Assembly: GCF_000220395.1 (NCBI RefSeq)
Contig: NW_004085883.1
Location: forward strand, 1-64,000
Length of the DNA: 64,000 nucleotides
Direction: 5' to 3'
DNA from: Ichthyophthirius multifiliis
Taxonomy: Eukaryota > Ciliophora > Oligohymenophorea > Hymenostomatida
Shown here one piece after another: positions 38,085 through 50,342 of the stretch. Each line of letters starts with the position of its first letter. Position 1 is the stretch's first letter. Made by a program: the position numbers and the translations under genes. Under the pieces are notes generated by a model that saw only the letters and a program-made list of their open reading frames with translations, made no database searches and was not told the origin of the DNA.

Positions 38085-39688
38085 TCAAATAATTTTCTCA
38101 AGTATTTTTTTAATTTCGTTTTCATTTTAAGAAGATAGAATCTATTAAAAAAAAAATTGAATTTCAGTTAAAATATTAGTTTTTTTAATATTTTTTTTTA
38201 ATTTATTAACAAGTAAAAACACAGCAAGTGTTTTTTGTAATGAGTTTTCATATTTTTTATTATAAATATAACCTTTAAGTACATTTTCATAGAAATATTC
38301 ACAAAAATTAATTAAAAATATATTATAAGAAATATTTTCTGTATTTTTATTTGCAAAATTATTTTCTAAAAATTCAAATAAAAATTCAAATCCTTATAAA
38401 AAATCAACAAAATTAAAGTGACTTTAAATATTATTTCCATTCCATTTTTATATTTTAGCATCTATTTTTACTAGAATGTCATCTTTTATGATTTTTAAGA
38501 AAATATTATGTGAAAATTCTTCCAAACTTTGCTTATAATTACTAAAAAAATATCCGTATTTTTTATATTGTGAATATTCATCCTGAAATCTTTTATATAT
38601 ATCTTTTTAATTCGTAAAAGAGAGTAAAATTTAAGTGAATTTGTTCTAATTTTAATTTAAAAAACTACTTATTAATTACAAAATTTAATGTACTTTTAAC
38701 TAATTTTAATATTCTTTTTGTAAGAATTTTTCAAAAATAAAAATTAATAAAACACAAAGCAAAAAAGGTAAAAAAAATTATTAATTACTTCCAATATTTT
38801 CAAATGGAAGATTTTTATTTTTAAAAATCGAAATAATATCAGAAATTTAATAACAATTATTGTGAAACAAAGTATTTTCATTTACATTTTCGAGAAAAAT
38901 TTAAGGAAAAATATTAAGAAAAATATAAATATAATCAAAATTTGCATTTTATTTTATACAAAAAGACAATAATTAAATCAATTTACTATTGTTCGATGTA
39001 AATTTCAAAAATATACATAAAAGTGTAAACACGAGTAAAAACTTACTCCTTTCAGGATCTTAAAAAGGATCAAAATTTTAACAAAATTTGAATTTTTTTT
39101 TATTAATTTGTCCTTAAAATATATATAAATAGGATTTATGCATTGCATTAGTATTCTCTTTATTTAAAAAAAAATTATAAAAAGTATTGAAATCATTAAT
39201 TATTTATAAATTATTTAATCCTTTATTTTCAGGAAATTTAGAGTATTTTATTTTTAATAAGATATCTTTTACTGAATTTTTTTCATTATTTAAAATATCT
39301 TTTAGTTAATTTATTTAGTTTTCGTTAATTTAGTTTAATAAAAAAAATGTTTATTATATATTTAGTAATAATTATTACAGTTTATTATTTCATCTTGCAA
39401 ATAATTTTATAATCCTTTTTCTTATATTTATTCTATAAAAAAACTTTATTAATATTTTTAATTGATATTTATTTTTTATGTTATTTATTGAATTTAATTT
39501 TATTATAGTGTATTTTATAAATTTGTAAATTAAGTTTTTTCATTTATTAATTATTAACAGTTTTATTAATTTAACTATTATGTTTATATTTATTGAATTT
39601 TTTATACATAACTTTATTAAAATTAAGATTAACAACTTATATAAGTATGATAAGATAAATCTTCTTAGTGATTTTATTATTATTAAAA

Positions 39689-39739
<51 letters not shown>

Positions 39740-40468
39740 TTCTTTACTATATTTATAATAATAGTTATTATTCTTTTATTTTATTTTATTCCTATTTTTT
39801 TATTGCCTATTATTACTATTTTTCATTTTATTATTGTTTTTATTTTTATTATTATTATTATTGTTATTTTGGTTATTATAGTTTTTTTTATTATTATTAT
39901 TGTTATTTTTATTCTTATTATTCTTATTATTCTTATTATTCTTATTATTCTTACTATTCTTATTATTCTTTTTATTCTTTTTATTCTTATTATTCTTATT
40001 ATTTTTATTATTCTTATTATTCTTATTATTCTTATTATTCTTATTATTCTTATTATTCTTATTATTCTTATTATTATTATTTTTTTTATTATTGTTATTA
40101 TTGTTATTATTATTATTGTTATTATTGTTATTATTGTTATTATTGTTCTATTTGTTATTACTGTTATTATTGTTATTATTGTTATTATTTTTATTATTGT
40201 TATTATTGTTATTATATATATTACTATTATTTTATTTATTATTATTATTATTCTTATTTTGGTTATAATTGTTTTAATTGTTATTATTATTAATTTTATT
40301 ATTGTTATTATATTATTTATATTTGTTTTTAATGTTACTATTATTATAATAGTATTTATGGTTATAATTGTTATTATTCTATTTATTATTTTTATAATTA
40401 TTAAATTATTTATTTTTATTATTTTTCATTATATAAATTTTCATCTTATAAATTATTTTGTTTTACAT
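38085..40468 (-). CDS. Protein with giant Asn-rich N-terminus and helical C-terminus
   Basis: On the minus strand in code 6, ATG 40468 starts MQNKIIYKMKIYIMKNNKNK and enters a tract of roughly 230 residues made almost only of Asn and Lys with scattered Gln/Tyr (NNKNNK repeats, then runs of N). The frame leaves the tract in FQQQQNHQEDLSYHTYISCQ, passes a Gln-rich linker and reaches EQIQEKGLQNYLQDEIIN. A GT-AG intron (about 39300-39382) joins t|at. The C-terminal 400 residues are helical: PERSKFLLVFTLLCIFLKFT, KKYGYFFSNYKQSLEEFSHN, NFVDFLQGFEFLFEFLENNF, TLAVFLLVNKLKK, TGA 38085-38087. Another in-frame ATG lies upstream near 40534. Asn-rich tracts of this kind are prion-like, low-complexity regions. 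No family recognised for the C-terminal part. Confidence 0.7.
39684..40300. repeat. ATT / TTATTATTC / TTATTG triplet-repeat block
   Basis: Nested trinucleotide repeats: pure ATT at about 39691-39740, a 9-nt TTATTATTC unit at about 39910-40080 and TTATTG-type units at about 40090-40210. On the minus strand they encode the Asn/Lys-rich tract of the gene at 38085-40468. Confidence 0.9.
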
Positions 40469-40790
40469 TTATATTTTATGTAATTGATTTATATTATAAT
40501 ATATTTTAAATTTTATCATTATCTTTTTTATTTTCTTCCATTAATTGTATTTATTCAAATGATATATTTTCTAATTTTTCTTAACTTTATTTTTATTCTT
40601 AATTTAAATTTGTTTATATTGTAAAATTTTATTATTTTTATGTTTATATTTATTCATTAGATAATAATTAATTTTTTTTTATTGTAAAAGCGAAAGTATT
40701 TCTTCGTCTATTATTTGTTTGAATTGTTTTTATTTATTTTATTCATTATAGTTTTATTTTTACTTTGTTTTTTACATTTCTTCTAAATCT

Positions 40791-42713
40791 TCATTTTTAT
40801 ATTCGTTTTTTTTTTAGTTTATTTTCTTTTGTTTTTATTTATTTTATTTTATTCAGTTTGAGTTTATATTATAGGCTAGTTATTATATATTTAATTAATT
40901 AATATAACCTTTTATTTTTTATTTTTGGTTTATTAATCATTTTTAAACTTTTCTTTTGTTTTAACATTATTTTATTCCACACTCTTGTTTTAAGTTTAAT
41001 TTTATTATTAATTTGTTTATTCATTATTATTATTATTTATTTACTATATATTTAAGCTTTATTAATTAATTTATTATATTATTTCATTTTCATTTTCTAT
41101 TGTACATTATGTTTTTTTTATGTTAATTATTAATTTTACTGTATGATTTTATTTTTATCTTATTATACATTTATATTAAATTAATTTAAATTATTTTGGT
41201 TTTAAATTTCTTAATAACTTTATATTTTATTAGTTATTTATTCAAACTAATATTATTTCTCTTATTCGATTTAGGACTATATACTATTTTATTTATTTTT
41301 GCTTTACTTTTTAATAGATTAAATAGTATTTTATTAAATTTATTATGTACCTTATTCAATATTTTAACTTTAAAAAGATAACTACTCTGTTAAACTATAT
41401 TATTAATTTGATATTTAATTTATATCATTTACTTCTTATTGATTTAATTATATAAAATTATTATTTTATTAAATTTCTTTTATATTTTATTATTCTTGAT
41501 TTAACTATATCGAATTATTAATTTAATTAATCTCTATATTATTTGAATCTTATTTATATTGTTAATTTATTGTTTTTTATTCTTAATTTTTTAATTAAAT
41601 AATTTTACTAAATTAATGTTAATTTTATACTTTTTAAATTAGTAAGTTTTTTTGATTATTTTGTAAAGTTAAATTTTCTTAATTTTAAATTAATTTATTT
41701 TAAACTTAGTTTTAAAAGTTATTTTCAGTATAAAAAGTTTCTTGATTTTTATCGAAATCCAAAATATTTTTTTAATGGTTTAATTTCTCGATTTTATATA
41801 TTTATTTTTATTTATATTTTGATTCTTTATTAGGTTTCTATTTGTTTATAGACTATAAACTATTTTTTAATATTTTAAATAATTTGTTTTTATATTAATT
41901 TTAAATCTTTATCATAATATCTTATTTTTCATTAATATTTTAAATTATCTAAAATATTTTATTATCTAAATTATTATTATCATTTTTATTTTAACAATTA
42001 AGAGTATTTTATTAAGTCAAATTAATTACTTTATTATAATTATTTTTTTCCTCATCTTCTTCGAAAACCAATGAAGACGAATGAAAACTTAATTTATCAA
42101 TTTCATTAAGTTAATCATTATTAAATTACTTATTAATATTTTTAAATTAATTATTTAAGTTAATTTAATCAATTATATTTGTTGTCTATGTATTTTTATC
42201 AGATTTTTTTATTTAATTTGTTTAAGAATATTTATCAATAAGTATTTTATCTTTTACTTTTTTATTTAATTCTTCTACTGTATTTATAAGAGATTTATTT
42301 TTTTCAATTTAATCTTTTATATTTTATTTCAAATTATAAATTGTTTTGTTTTTTTAAAATATTTCTTCTTTTAGCTCTTGTATTTAATTTAAAAAGACTG
42401 TATTTTATTTCTTTGATAACTCAGTATTTTATACTTTATTAATTCCATTATTTTTGTTATTATTTTAATTTATTTCCTTCCTTAAATTACTCACTTCTTC
42501 CTTTAATTAAACTACTTCTTTATTTTTTAGTAATAATTCATCTTTATATTTTTAACATTAATTTAAAGCTAAATCACGTTCATTTATATAAGAATCTCTT
42601 TTGAATTCTTAATCTATTGATTGCTTTGAGGTTTATATATTTTATTTAATTAATTAATCAGCTTACATAATTCTTAATTTTAGCTATTCAATTTATTCTT
42701 GATTTGAAATCAT
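40791..42713 (-). CDS. Long coiled-coil protein, Gln/Asn-rich C-terminus
   Basis: A single uninterrupted code 6 frame of 640 codons, no intron needed. Start MISNQEQIEQLKLRIMQADQ at 42713. The first 200 residues are near-continuous heptads (QLKEEVSNLRKEI, QELKEEIFQKNKTIYNLKQN, LINTVEELNKKVKDK). A short acidic-Ser segment follows (DKLSFHSSSLVFEEDEEKNN), then a Q/N/K-rich region to TGA 40791-40793. Typical of ciliate cytoskeletal, basal-body or ciliary structural proteins (inference from form only). The last 100 residues lose mixture and become I/K/N-only, so the true end could be earlier or spliced. Confidence 0.7.
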
Positions 42714-43247
42714 TTTATTTATTTATTTAAAAATATTTATAAATTTTTTAACAATATAAAAAAAAAAGATTATTTTATTTGTTTATGAATTTTACATATA
42801 TTTATTTCGAAATAAATTTAAATAGAATATATATTATTTTTTATATAATTAAATACTATTTATAATATATAGCTTTCTAAAAAAATCTTTTATTTTTATA
42901 ATATTTAGTTTATTTATTAAGGGATGGTTTATTATTATCTCAATTTTATTTTTAGCTTATTAAATAATAAGAATAATTTTAGAGACTATTATAAATTTAA
43001 TACTGAATATATAAAACTAGATATAGTAAACATATAAAAATACTAAATAATTATAAAATATATATAAATAATATAAAATAAAGTAATTGTTTATATGTTT
43101 ATTTATATTTATTTATATTTTAAATAAACCTTTATAATTTGTGTACAATTTTAAATTTATTTATTCCTTTACTTCTATCAATAGTTTAATTTAATTGATA
43201 TTTTTTGGTTTTTATTTTTTTTCGAAAAAAATAAATAAAAACTATAT
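42714..43247. other. A/T spacer
   Basis: No gene seen between the coiled-coil gene start and the 3' end of the TBC-TLDc gene. Confidence 0.55.
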
Positions 43248-45437
43248 TCAAGAATAAAAACATAAAGCATAAACTTCTAAATCTAAAGTATTAAATCTCT
43301 ATTATTCGAATTTATTTTCATCTGCGTTATTTAAAGGTGGATTACCATAAGTATCACATTTAAAAGTTTTCCCATTTAAATCACTTTCGATTCTTATAGC
43401 ATTATTATCACTACCAATTGTAAAGTATTAATCTTCAATATATATATGATTATTGTTAACATTTGTGGAATAATAAACATTTTATTTAGGATGAATTTAA
43501 AAAACAAAGGATTCATTTGATCCATAATAAACTTTTTTTCTTTTGTATTTATTATTCGATCACAAAAAGCCCCAAAAATATAATTTTTGATTTTTATTAA
43601 TAATAACATAGGCATATTTTTATATTCTTTGCTTTTCAAATATAATTATTGAAGTGAGTATCCATCTAACCTTGTTGAGAAAACTTAAATTGGATTTGAT
43701 AATTTTTAGTAATTGGGTAGCCAACTCCATATTTTTAAAAACTATTTTAATAATATAATTTTAACTAAGTGATATTTTTTGTTTTGTTTTACATTTTTAT
43801 ATTATAAAATTGTTGATGGTTAACGAAGTTAAGGTCTATAGTATACTAAAACATCCTAAATATTTTACTTATTTGATGTTTTAATTTTACAAAATTTACC
43901 TTTTTTTAATTTATGAATATATCCGTACTTTTTATTATTATTATTAATTTAATCTAATTTTATAAAATAATATTACTTTTATTAAATGAGATATTTTCTT
44001 AGGATTATTTAATAAATTTATTAAGTATTAATTTGATAAAATTTGCAATTATTATTTGTTTTAAGATTAAATAAGTTAAGGCTATTATAATAAATGAATA
44101 ATTATATTTAAAAATAAAAAGAAAAATTATTACTTATTGTTGATTTAAAATTGAATATCCAATATAATGAAATATTTTTAGCCCTTCTTTTATATAAAGA
44201 AACATGATTTGAATATATGCCTAACAAAAATAAATATTAAATTTTAATATAATAAATATCTTTGTACAATATAAGGAAGAATATTCTTAAATCCTTTACT
44301 AATCCATCCGAAAAATATTTAATCGATAGAAGCATCAAAATTTTATATATGAATTTATAGACTTTTTATTTTTTTATTTTAATTAATTGCTCTTTTTTCG
44401 AAATTTTTGCAATTTTGCATAAAATAATTAAAATTTAAAGTATAATGATAATTCATTTTTTTAGAATTAATTTCTATTTATTCTTCTGAATTTATTAAAT
44501 TGGCTTTTATAATATGATAAGTTTCGAATTCACTGAAAAATATTAATAAGAAAGAAATCGAATGTGCAATTAAAGGATCATAGTTTAATTTTGATTCTGT
44601 TTTTTTTAAAATCCACATTATTCTTTTAAATGCTAAAATACCTTACTCGTTCAAAGAATTTAATTGTAAAACATAATCTAAATCCTATTAAGTATTTTCC
44701 TCATTAGAGAATAAGGGAACTTCATCTATAATGTTTTAATCTGTATATTCAAATATTTAATTTTTTAATATATCATATTTATTTTGTAAATTTTTCCAGT
44801 CTAAGTTATACATTTTAATTATTAAATTTCTATATAAATATATAGGGGTAGCTCTGTTTTTTTTTAAAAAATAAAATAAAAATATTTTTTTTTTTTTTTC
44901 TACGTTCTTATAATATTTTTATTATCATTCAAAAATTTGTTTTTAAGTAAATATTTACTTTTTTAATAAATACTGCTACAATCATTTATTTAGTTAATAT
45001 TTGCTTTTTCTATTTGATTTATTGCTTGGGTTTCTGTTAAGACTATATTTTTCCAATTTTCCATTTGAAAGTTCTTTAATAAATATTATATTTTACATAT
45101 ATTATTGATAAATATATTTTAAAGTTTTACTATATGTGTTTCAAAATAAGGTATATAGTAATTAATTAATAAGTTCAAATCTATTGTTTGAGGTCCTGGC
45201 TTATCTAAACTTTGAAGATTTTCAAAAAGTCTTTATCCATCGATACTATAAATAGATTACTATTTCGATGGAATTTAAGATTATTAAGTTTGAGTCTGTT
45301 TTTTTTAATTAAAATTATTAGAATTTGTTAAAATTTATAAGTATTGTATTTTTTTATATATTAAATCTTATTTTAATTACTGTAGAATTCTGTTTCTTTT
45401 TTTTATATTTGTTATGATTTGATAAACATTGACCCAT
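43248..45437 (-). CDS. TBC-TLDc fusion protein (TBC1D24-like)
   Basis: Start MGQCLSNHNKYKKKKQNST at 45437: MGxxxS is an N-myristoylation motif. An intron joins in phase to TQTQQSQIPSK and RLFENLQSLDKPGPQTIDLN. Another (GTAGAA...AACAG, near 44850) joins ac|a giving RTATPIYLYRNLI. The TBC part shows LNSLNEQGILAFKRIMWILK, LIAHSISFLLIFFSEFETYH and FKNILPYIVQRYLLY, then FLYIKEGLKIFHYIGYSILN. The TLDc domain ends the protein: YYGSNESFVFQIHPK, IYIEDQYFTIGSDNNAIRIE, KTFKCDTYGNPPLNNADENK and LDLEVYALCFYS, TGA 43248-43250. The same two domains in the same order make TBC1D24/Skywalker, a regulator of vesicle traffic and oxidative stress. An in-frame TGA at 43560-43562 inside the TLDc domain may sit in a 24-nt mini-intron (see findings). 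Confidence 0.82.
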
Positions 45438-46152
45438 TTTTTTTATATTTTAATTTTTAATGATTGTATTAATAAAATAATAATAAATTTTTAATTTTTT
45501 TTTTTATTAAATATTTATAACTTTAATATAAAAATTGAAAATAATTATTTTATACTTTTTTGAAAATAGAAAAAAAAAAAAAAATTATTATAATGATTTT
45601 ATAGAAAATAATATTTTTATGTTATATATATACCAGTTTTTTTATTTATATTGTATATCACCACATTTATTATTCGTTTTACATATTATTACATATAAAA
45701 AAATAAAATTTATTGATATTATTAATAAATAAATAATTAATTCTTTAAATTTTATAACATTTTTATAAAATAAAAAAAAAATATTATTTTAGCAATTTTG
45801 TTTTCATAACTATTTTTATTACCATTTAATCTTATAGAATTATAAATTCTATTTGGCTTTTATTAAACCCCACCCCCCCTCCTAAAGTTATTAAATCTTC
45901 CTTTTGAAATATTTATTCCTTTGTTCATAAATTTTATTAGAATTTTCCATAAATTCACAATAGGGCTTAAATCAGTATTTTATCATTCTAAAATTTAGAT
46001 TTTCTCTTATTTAAATTAACCTTAAATTATTTTTGATTTATATTATTAAATATACATTCTGAATTTCAAAATTATAATATTATATTTCGAAATTGTTTTT
46101 TAAAATATCAGAGTATTATAATGAATTTATTTTTTAATAAATAGATTAAATA
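45438..46152. other. Spacer with a C-rich island
   Basis: No gene supported. A C-rich island lies at about 45868-45882 (AACCCCACCCCCCCTCCT), the same kind as at 30320. The remaining A/T DNA is rich in T-runs. A forward frame at 45535-45732 is low-complexity and not credible. Confidence 0.5.
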
Positions 46153-46455
46153 TCAATTTTAGAATTCTAAAGCATTGTACGTCTTTCTAAATAATATCTT
46201 TACGAAAAATTTGCTATTATTACCTACCTAAAATCATGACAATTATATTAATAGCTATCAAAACTTTCTAAATAAATTTTATAAAATATTATTATATTCC
46301 ATTCACTCTTAACATTAAATATGCTCTTATACTCTTTACTCTGTTTTACTTATAATTTTATGCTTAAATAAAGCTTTTTTTAATAATCTTAATATTTCTA
46401 CTTTATTTTAATAATCTATTTAAAGTAAATTGATTAAATAAAAAGGCCGAATCAT
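46153..46455 (-). CDS. 71-residue helical protein, three exons
   Basis: Start MIRPFYLINLLQIDYQNKVE at 46455, continuing ILRLLKKALFKHKIISKTEQ and RVQEHIQ. Intron 1 (46268-46313, 46 nt) joins t|aa in phase to SFDSYQYNCHDFR. Intron 2 (46187-46227, 41 nt) joins ag|a to KTYNALEFQN and TGA 46153-46155. Two consistent GT-AG introns make this a secure gene despite its size. The LxxLLKKALFK helix followed by EHIQQSF and a conserved-looking third helix resembles the small LYR-motif mitochondrial assembly factors, but the LYR triplet itself is absent, so the family is a guess. Confidence 0.68.
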
Positions 46456-47267
46456 AAGTTTTATTTTATTATTTAACGTTTTAGCCTATTATTTATTTAT
46501 TTTTAATACTAATTTTATTATTTAATATTTAACACAATAGGATAAACTATTTATGGAAAGAATAAAAATAAATATTTATAATATAAAAAAATATTTATAA
46601 TATAAAAAACAAATTATAATTATAGAAATATTTTTATTAGTATATGTATATAAAAAAAAATTAAATTTGTTATATTTTAATATGAATAATTTATAAGATT
46701 TAAATTTAATTATATATAACAATATAAACGATTATTAGATTATTAGGTATATTATAAAATATTATGAATATAAAAAAGAAGAAAATTGAGCTATTATAAT
46801 AATAATAATGATAATAAAAAAATTATATTATGCAAACGAAGTGATTATTGATACACATAAATAATTATTATTTTATATATATTATTTGAAATTTAAATAC
46901 AAAATATAAATTTAATTTTTTTTAAAAAAAAATTATAGTAATAATAGTTTTTTTAAATTTTATTGAATTTAAAGAAATTATTTTAATATAAATATATAAA
47001 TTTATAGGTTTATTATTTATTTTAATTTAATATTTTTTTTTTTTTTTCAAAGATTGGTTTTCTTATAATTATAAAATAAAACAATAATTATAATAATAAT
47101 TTAGATTTTTAAAAATTTGATTTTTATTTTATTTAATTAATTATATATTGAGAGTTACTTAAAGATATATAAAATAATAATTTAATTATATAATATAAAA
47201 ATATAATACCTTTAATTTGCTTATAATATATATATTAAAGTAAAATACAAATATTCATATAATTTTT
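46456..47267. other. A/T spacer with one tiny ORF
   Basis: Nothing secure. A 35-codon frame at 46682-46789 (MNNLQDLNLIIYNNIND...) is possible but has no second line of support. Confidence 0.45.
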
Positions 47268-48445
47268 ATGACAGAAGAAGAAAAAAAAATTAATCAAATT
47301 TCTGAGCACGATGAAAAAATAATATAATAATTAATGCAGAATGATATTTAATTAAAATAAACTGATGTAAGGAAAAGATAATAGTCATGTACATTTAAAA
47401 ATGTTAAGAAAGAAGATGTATTTATTTTATAATATTTTTTTTTATATATATTATGATTTTTTTTGTTATATATTTCTTTAATTTTAATATAATTTTTTAA
47501 GTTACCTTCTTATGCATCTAATTTTAAGCCTGCAAGAAAATTAACTCTATAATAAATGTTAAATATTGTATTAAATTTATTGTTATTAATTTAAATTAAT
47601 TTGAATTTATTTTAATTTCAAAAAGGATAAAGAAGATGAATCATTAAAAAAATATAAATAATAATTACTTGGAGAAGTGAACATGGATTAAATAAATAAT
47701 TAAGAAAGTATTTAAAATTAAAAAAAAAAAAAAAATATAAATTTTTAAATTAATAAATAAATAAAAATCTTATAAAATTTTATTAAATAATATGATTTAT
47801 AAAAATATATTAATAAAATAAATATTTAATATCCAATATATATACATATATATATGTATATATATACTATTATTATAAAAGTTGTAGAAGTAGAAATATG
47901 TAAAATAGAAGTCATATCAGAAAATAATCCTTATTAGAATATAGTATTAGATTTCTAAGTATATTTTTAATAATTATTATAAGTAAAAATAAATAGAAAA
48001 ATGAAATAATATAAAAATTTGATATTAAAGAAAATTCATTATATTTTATGAGAGTACATTTCATTGTTAGAAATGATTGTGTTTATGGATTAAAGTTTGT
48101 TAATAATATTTGGAGATATTATATTAAAGGCATTATTTTTATTTTATTAATTTTTTATTTTTTTTTCCCTCCAAAAAATAAAGTTGATAAATATGAAGAG
48201 ACTATGGGATGCTTTGCTCCTAAAAAAGATGTTCAAACTTTCGATTTATAATTATAATAAGCACCTGGAGGAATTATTGGACGAGGAAATTATACAGGAA
48301 AAATAATGGTGTTTTTTAATTTAAATTAAATAAATTTTTCGAATATTTTAATTATAATTATTTATAGTTTCTTGATAATGATGGAATTATTCATATGTAA
48401 TTTGATTACGAATGTAAAATTTGTAAAGAATGGAAGGAAGCATGA
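47268..48445 (+). CDS. Rho GDP-dissociation inhibitor (RhoGDI)
   Basis: Cytosolic chaperone that extracts prenylated Rho GTPases from membranes. Start MTEEEKKINQISEHDEKIIQ. Later exons give DKEDESLKKYKQQLLGEVNM (the KYKxxLLG signature), VVEVEICKIEVISE, KENSLYFMRVHFIVRNDCVY and GLKFVNNIWRYYIK. The immunoglobulin-like fold continues VDKYEETMGCFAPKKDVQTF, QQAPGGIIGRGNYTGK and FLDNDGIIHMQFDYECKICK, ending EWKEA and TGA 48443-48445. About 200 residues and five or more introns. The piece between RYYIK and VDKYEE (48130-48183) is either an 18-residue insert or a GC-AG intron. A (TATATGTA)-type block lies in the intron near 47840-47870. Confidence 0.93.
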
Positions 48446-48878
48446 AAAATTTAATTAGTTAGATATGATAAAAGACAATTATAATTTAATTTTTTTTATG
48501 AAATTAAATAAAAAATAAACTTATTATATATTTAATTTTTAATAAAATTAAACTTTTAAAACAAATAAATAAATAGATATAATGTATTGCTATTTAATAC
48601 TTTTTATTTTATAAAAAAATAGTTTATAATTAGATTAATTAAGGTTTTTATTTTTTCAATTAAAACAAATATTAATATTTAATACTTTACACATAAAATT
48701 TAATTTTGATTAATATTTATGTACTTTATATTTTTTGGACCGGTTTTTTTTTATATTAAGTTGTTATAATTAAACTTTCAAATTTTTAGATTTTTTTTTT
48801 TTTGATTTTGTTTTTTTTTTCATATTAAAATATATAATTTTAATTTTAAAATTTTTAAAAAACAAAATTAAAAAGAAA
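48446..48878. other. A/T spacer
   Basis: No gene or RNA seen. Confidence 0.5.
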
Positions 48879-50342
48879 ATGAATAAAAATTGCTAACTTT
48901 ATTAATATTTTAATTCATTCAAAAATGAATTATTAAATAATAGCTTTATAAACGAAATATGTAAATAAATTAACTTAAAGTAAATATTCGAAGGATTATA
49001 TGAATGCATAAAATCAGAAAAATTAAAATAAATATAATTTTAACCAATTTAATTTGCAATCATATTGGACGAATATTTTTTTTAAAATAAATAAGAATAC
49101 CTAAAAGAAAAAATGAAAAAAGTAAAAAGAATATAAATATTCGTAAATAATAAAAAAAAAGATAGATTTTTTATTTTTTAAATTAATGATTAGATTTTAA
49201 TGTCTTAAACATATGTTTAATCATTTAATGCATTTTAAAGAAATAAAAGAAGAAAATAATTATGCCAAAAAATATAAAAAGAATTTGATATAGGAAATTG
49301 ATTAATTAAAAATCTTATTTTTTTTTAATAACAAGTAAAATCTTTTAATTGATTTATTCAAATTAGTTTATTAAAATAATTTTTCAATTGAATTTTTAAG
49401 GTTTATTATTTTTTATGCTAAAAAACATTAATTAGACTAAAATATAGTTAAATTTATAGAAAATAAAAAATTGTAAATGAATTCATCTAATAAATCATCA
49501 TAGAAAATATCAAATTAAAATACTTAAATATAAAAAAATAATATAAAACAAGTTTAAAAAAAAAAATCTAATTCAGTTTAAATTAATAATAATAATTAAT
49601 AAAATCATGATTACAAAGAAATACTTTATAATTAAATATAAGAATAAAATATTAAAAGTTTATAACTATTAATAATTTCAGATAATAATTCAAAAAAAAA
49701 TTCATAAATAAAATTAAAATAAGATAAAAATGAAAATAAAAGTTAGGCGATTTGCAATAATGAAGAAAATAATTAATAAGTATATAGAAAGGTTTCTGAT
49801 TAATGTAAAAGAATTTCAAGAGAATCTATGAAATATTAAGAAAAACCATAAAAAAATATTATAATAAGCAATTTAAAGTAATATATATTAAAAAAAATAA
49901 AATATAAATATATATTTTTAGATTAATAGCATAAAAATGATAAATATTATTTTCAAATAAATAGGGAAATATTAAGAAAAAAATAAATACTAATAACTAA
50001 AATACCATATTTATATTAAATAGTTTATATAATAACATATTTTAATAATTAAAAAAAATATTTAAAATAAAGTATTTCTAAATAAGTATTATTATTATAT
50101 AAATAATAAATACTAAAATTATAAATTAATTAGAAATTTTAAAATAAAAATTACTTTAAATATTATATCTATATATATTATTAATTTAATAAATAAATTA
50201 TGAAAAAAATATAAATAAATAAAATAAAAATTAAGATAATTATTATATATTTGAAGTAATAATATTTTAAATAAAATATAAAAAAAATAATATATAATTG
50301 TTTGTATTAAGTATAAAAATAATAATAAAATAAAAATCATGA
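48879..50342 (+). CDS. Hypothetical K/N/I-rich protein
   Basis: From ATG 48879 the code 6 frame reads MNKNCQLYQYFNSFKNELLN, FINEICKQINLKQIFEGLYE and CIKSEKLKQIQFQPIQFAII, then LDEYFFQNKQEYLKEKMKKV, to a TGA near 49304. An intron probably removes it. A long frame resumes at about 49401 and includes NKSQAICNNEENNQQVYRKV and SDQCKRISRESMKYQEKPQK, ending LSIKIIIKQKS and TGA 50340-50342. The middle is helical and basic. No family recognised. The last about 100 codons are A/T-driven and could lie outside the real gene. Confidence 0.5.

Noticed and set aside
39580-40483. Three long forward ORFs rich in Tyr, Ile or Leu
   Set aside because: They are the antisense of the Asn-rich repeat. Composition is a direct result of the triplet repeat, and the minus strand has a coherent gene.
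46682-46789. 35-codon ORF MNNLQDLNLIIYNN...
   Set aside because: Too short and A/T-driven, with no intron or homology support.
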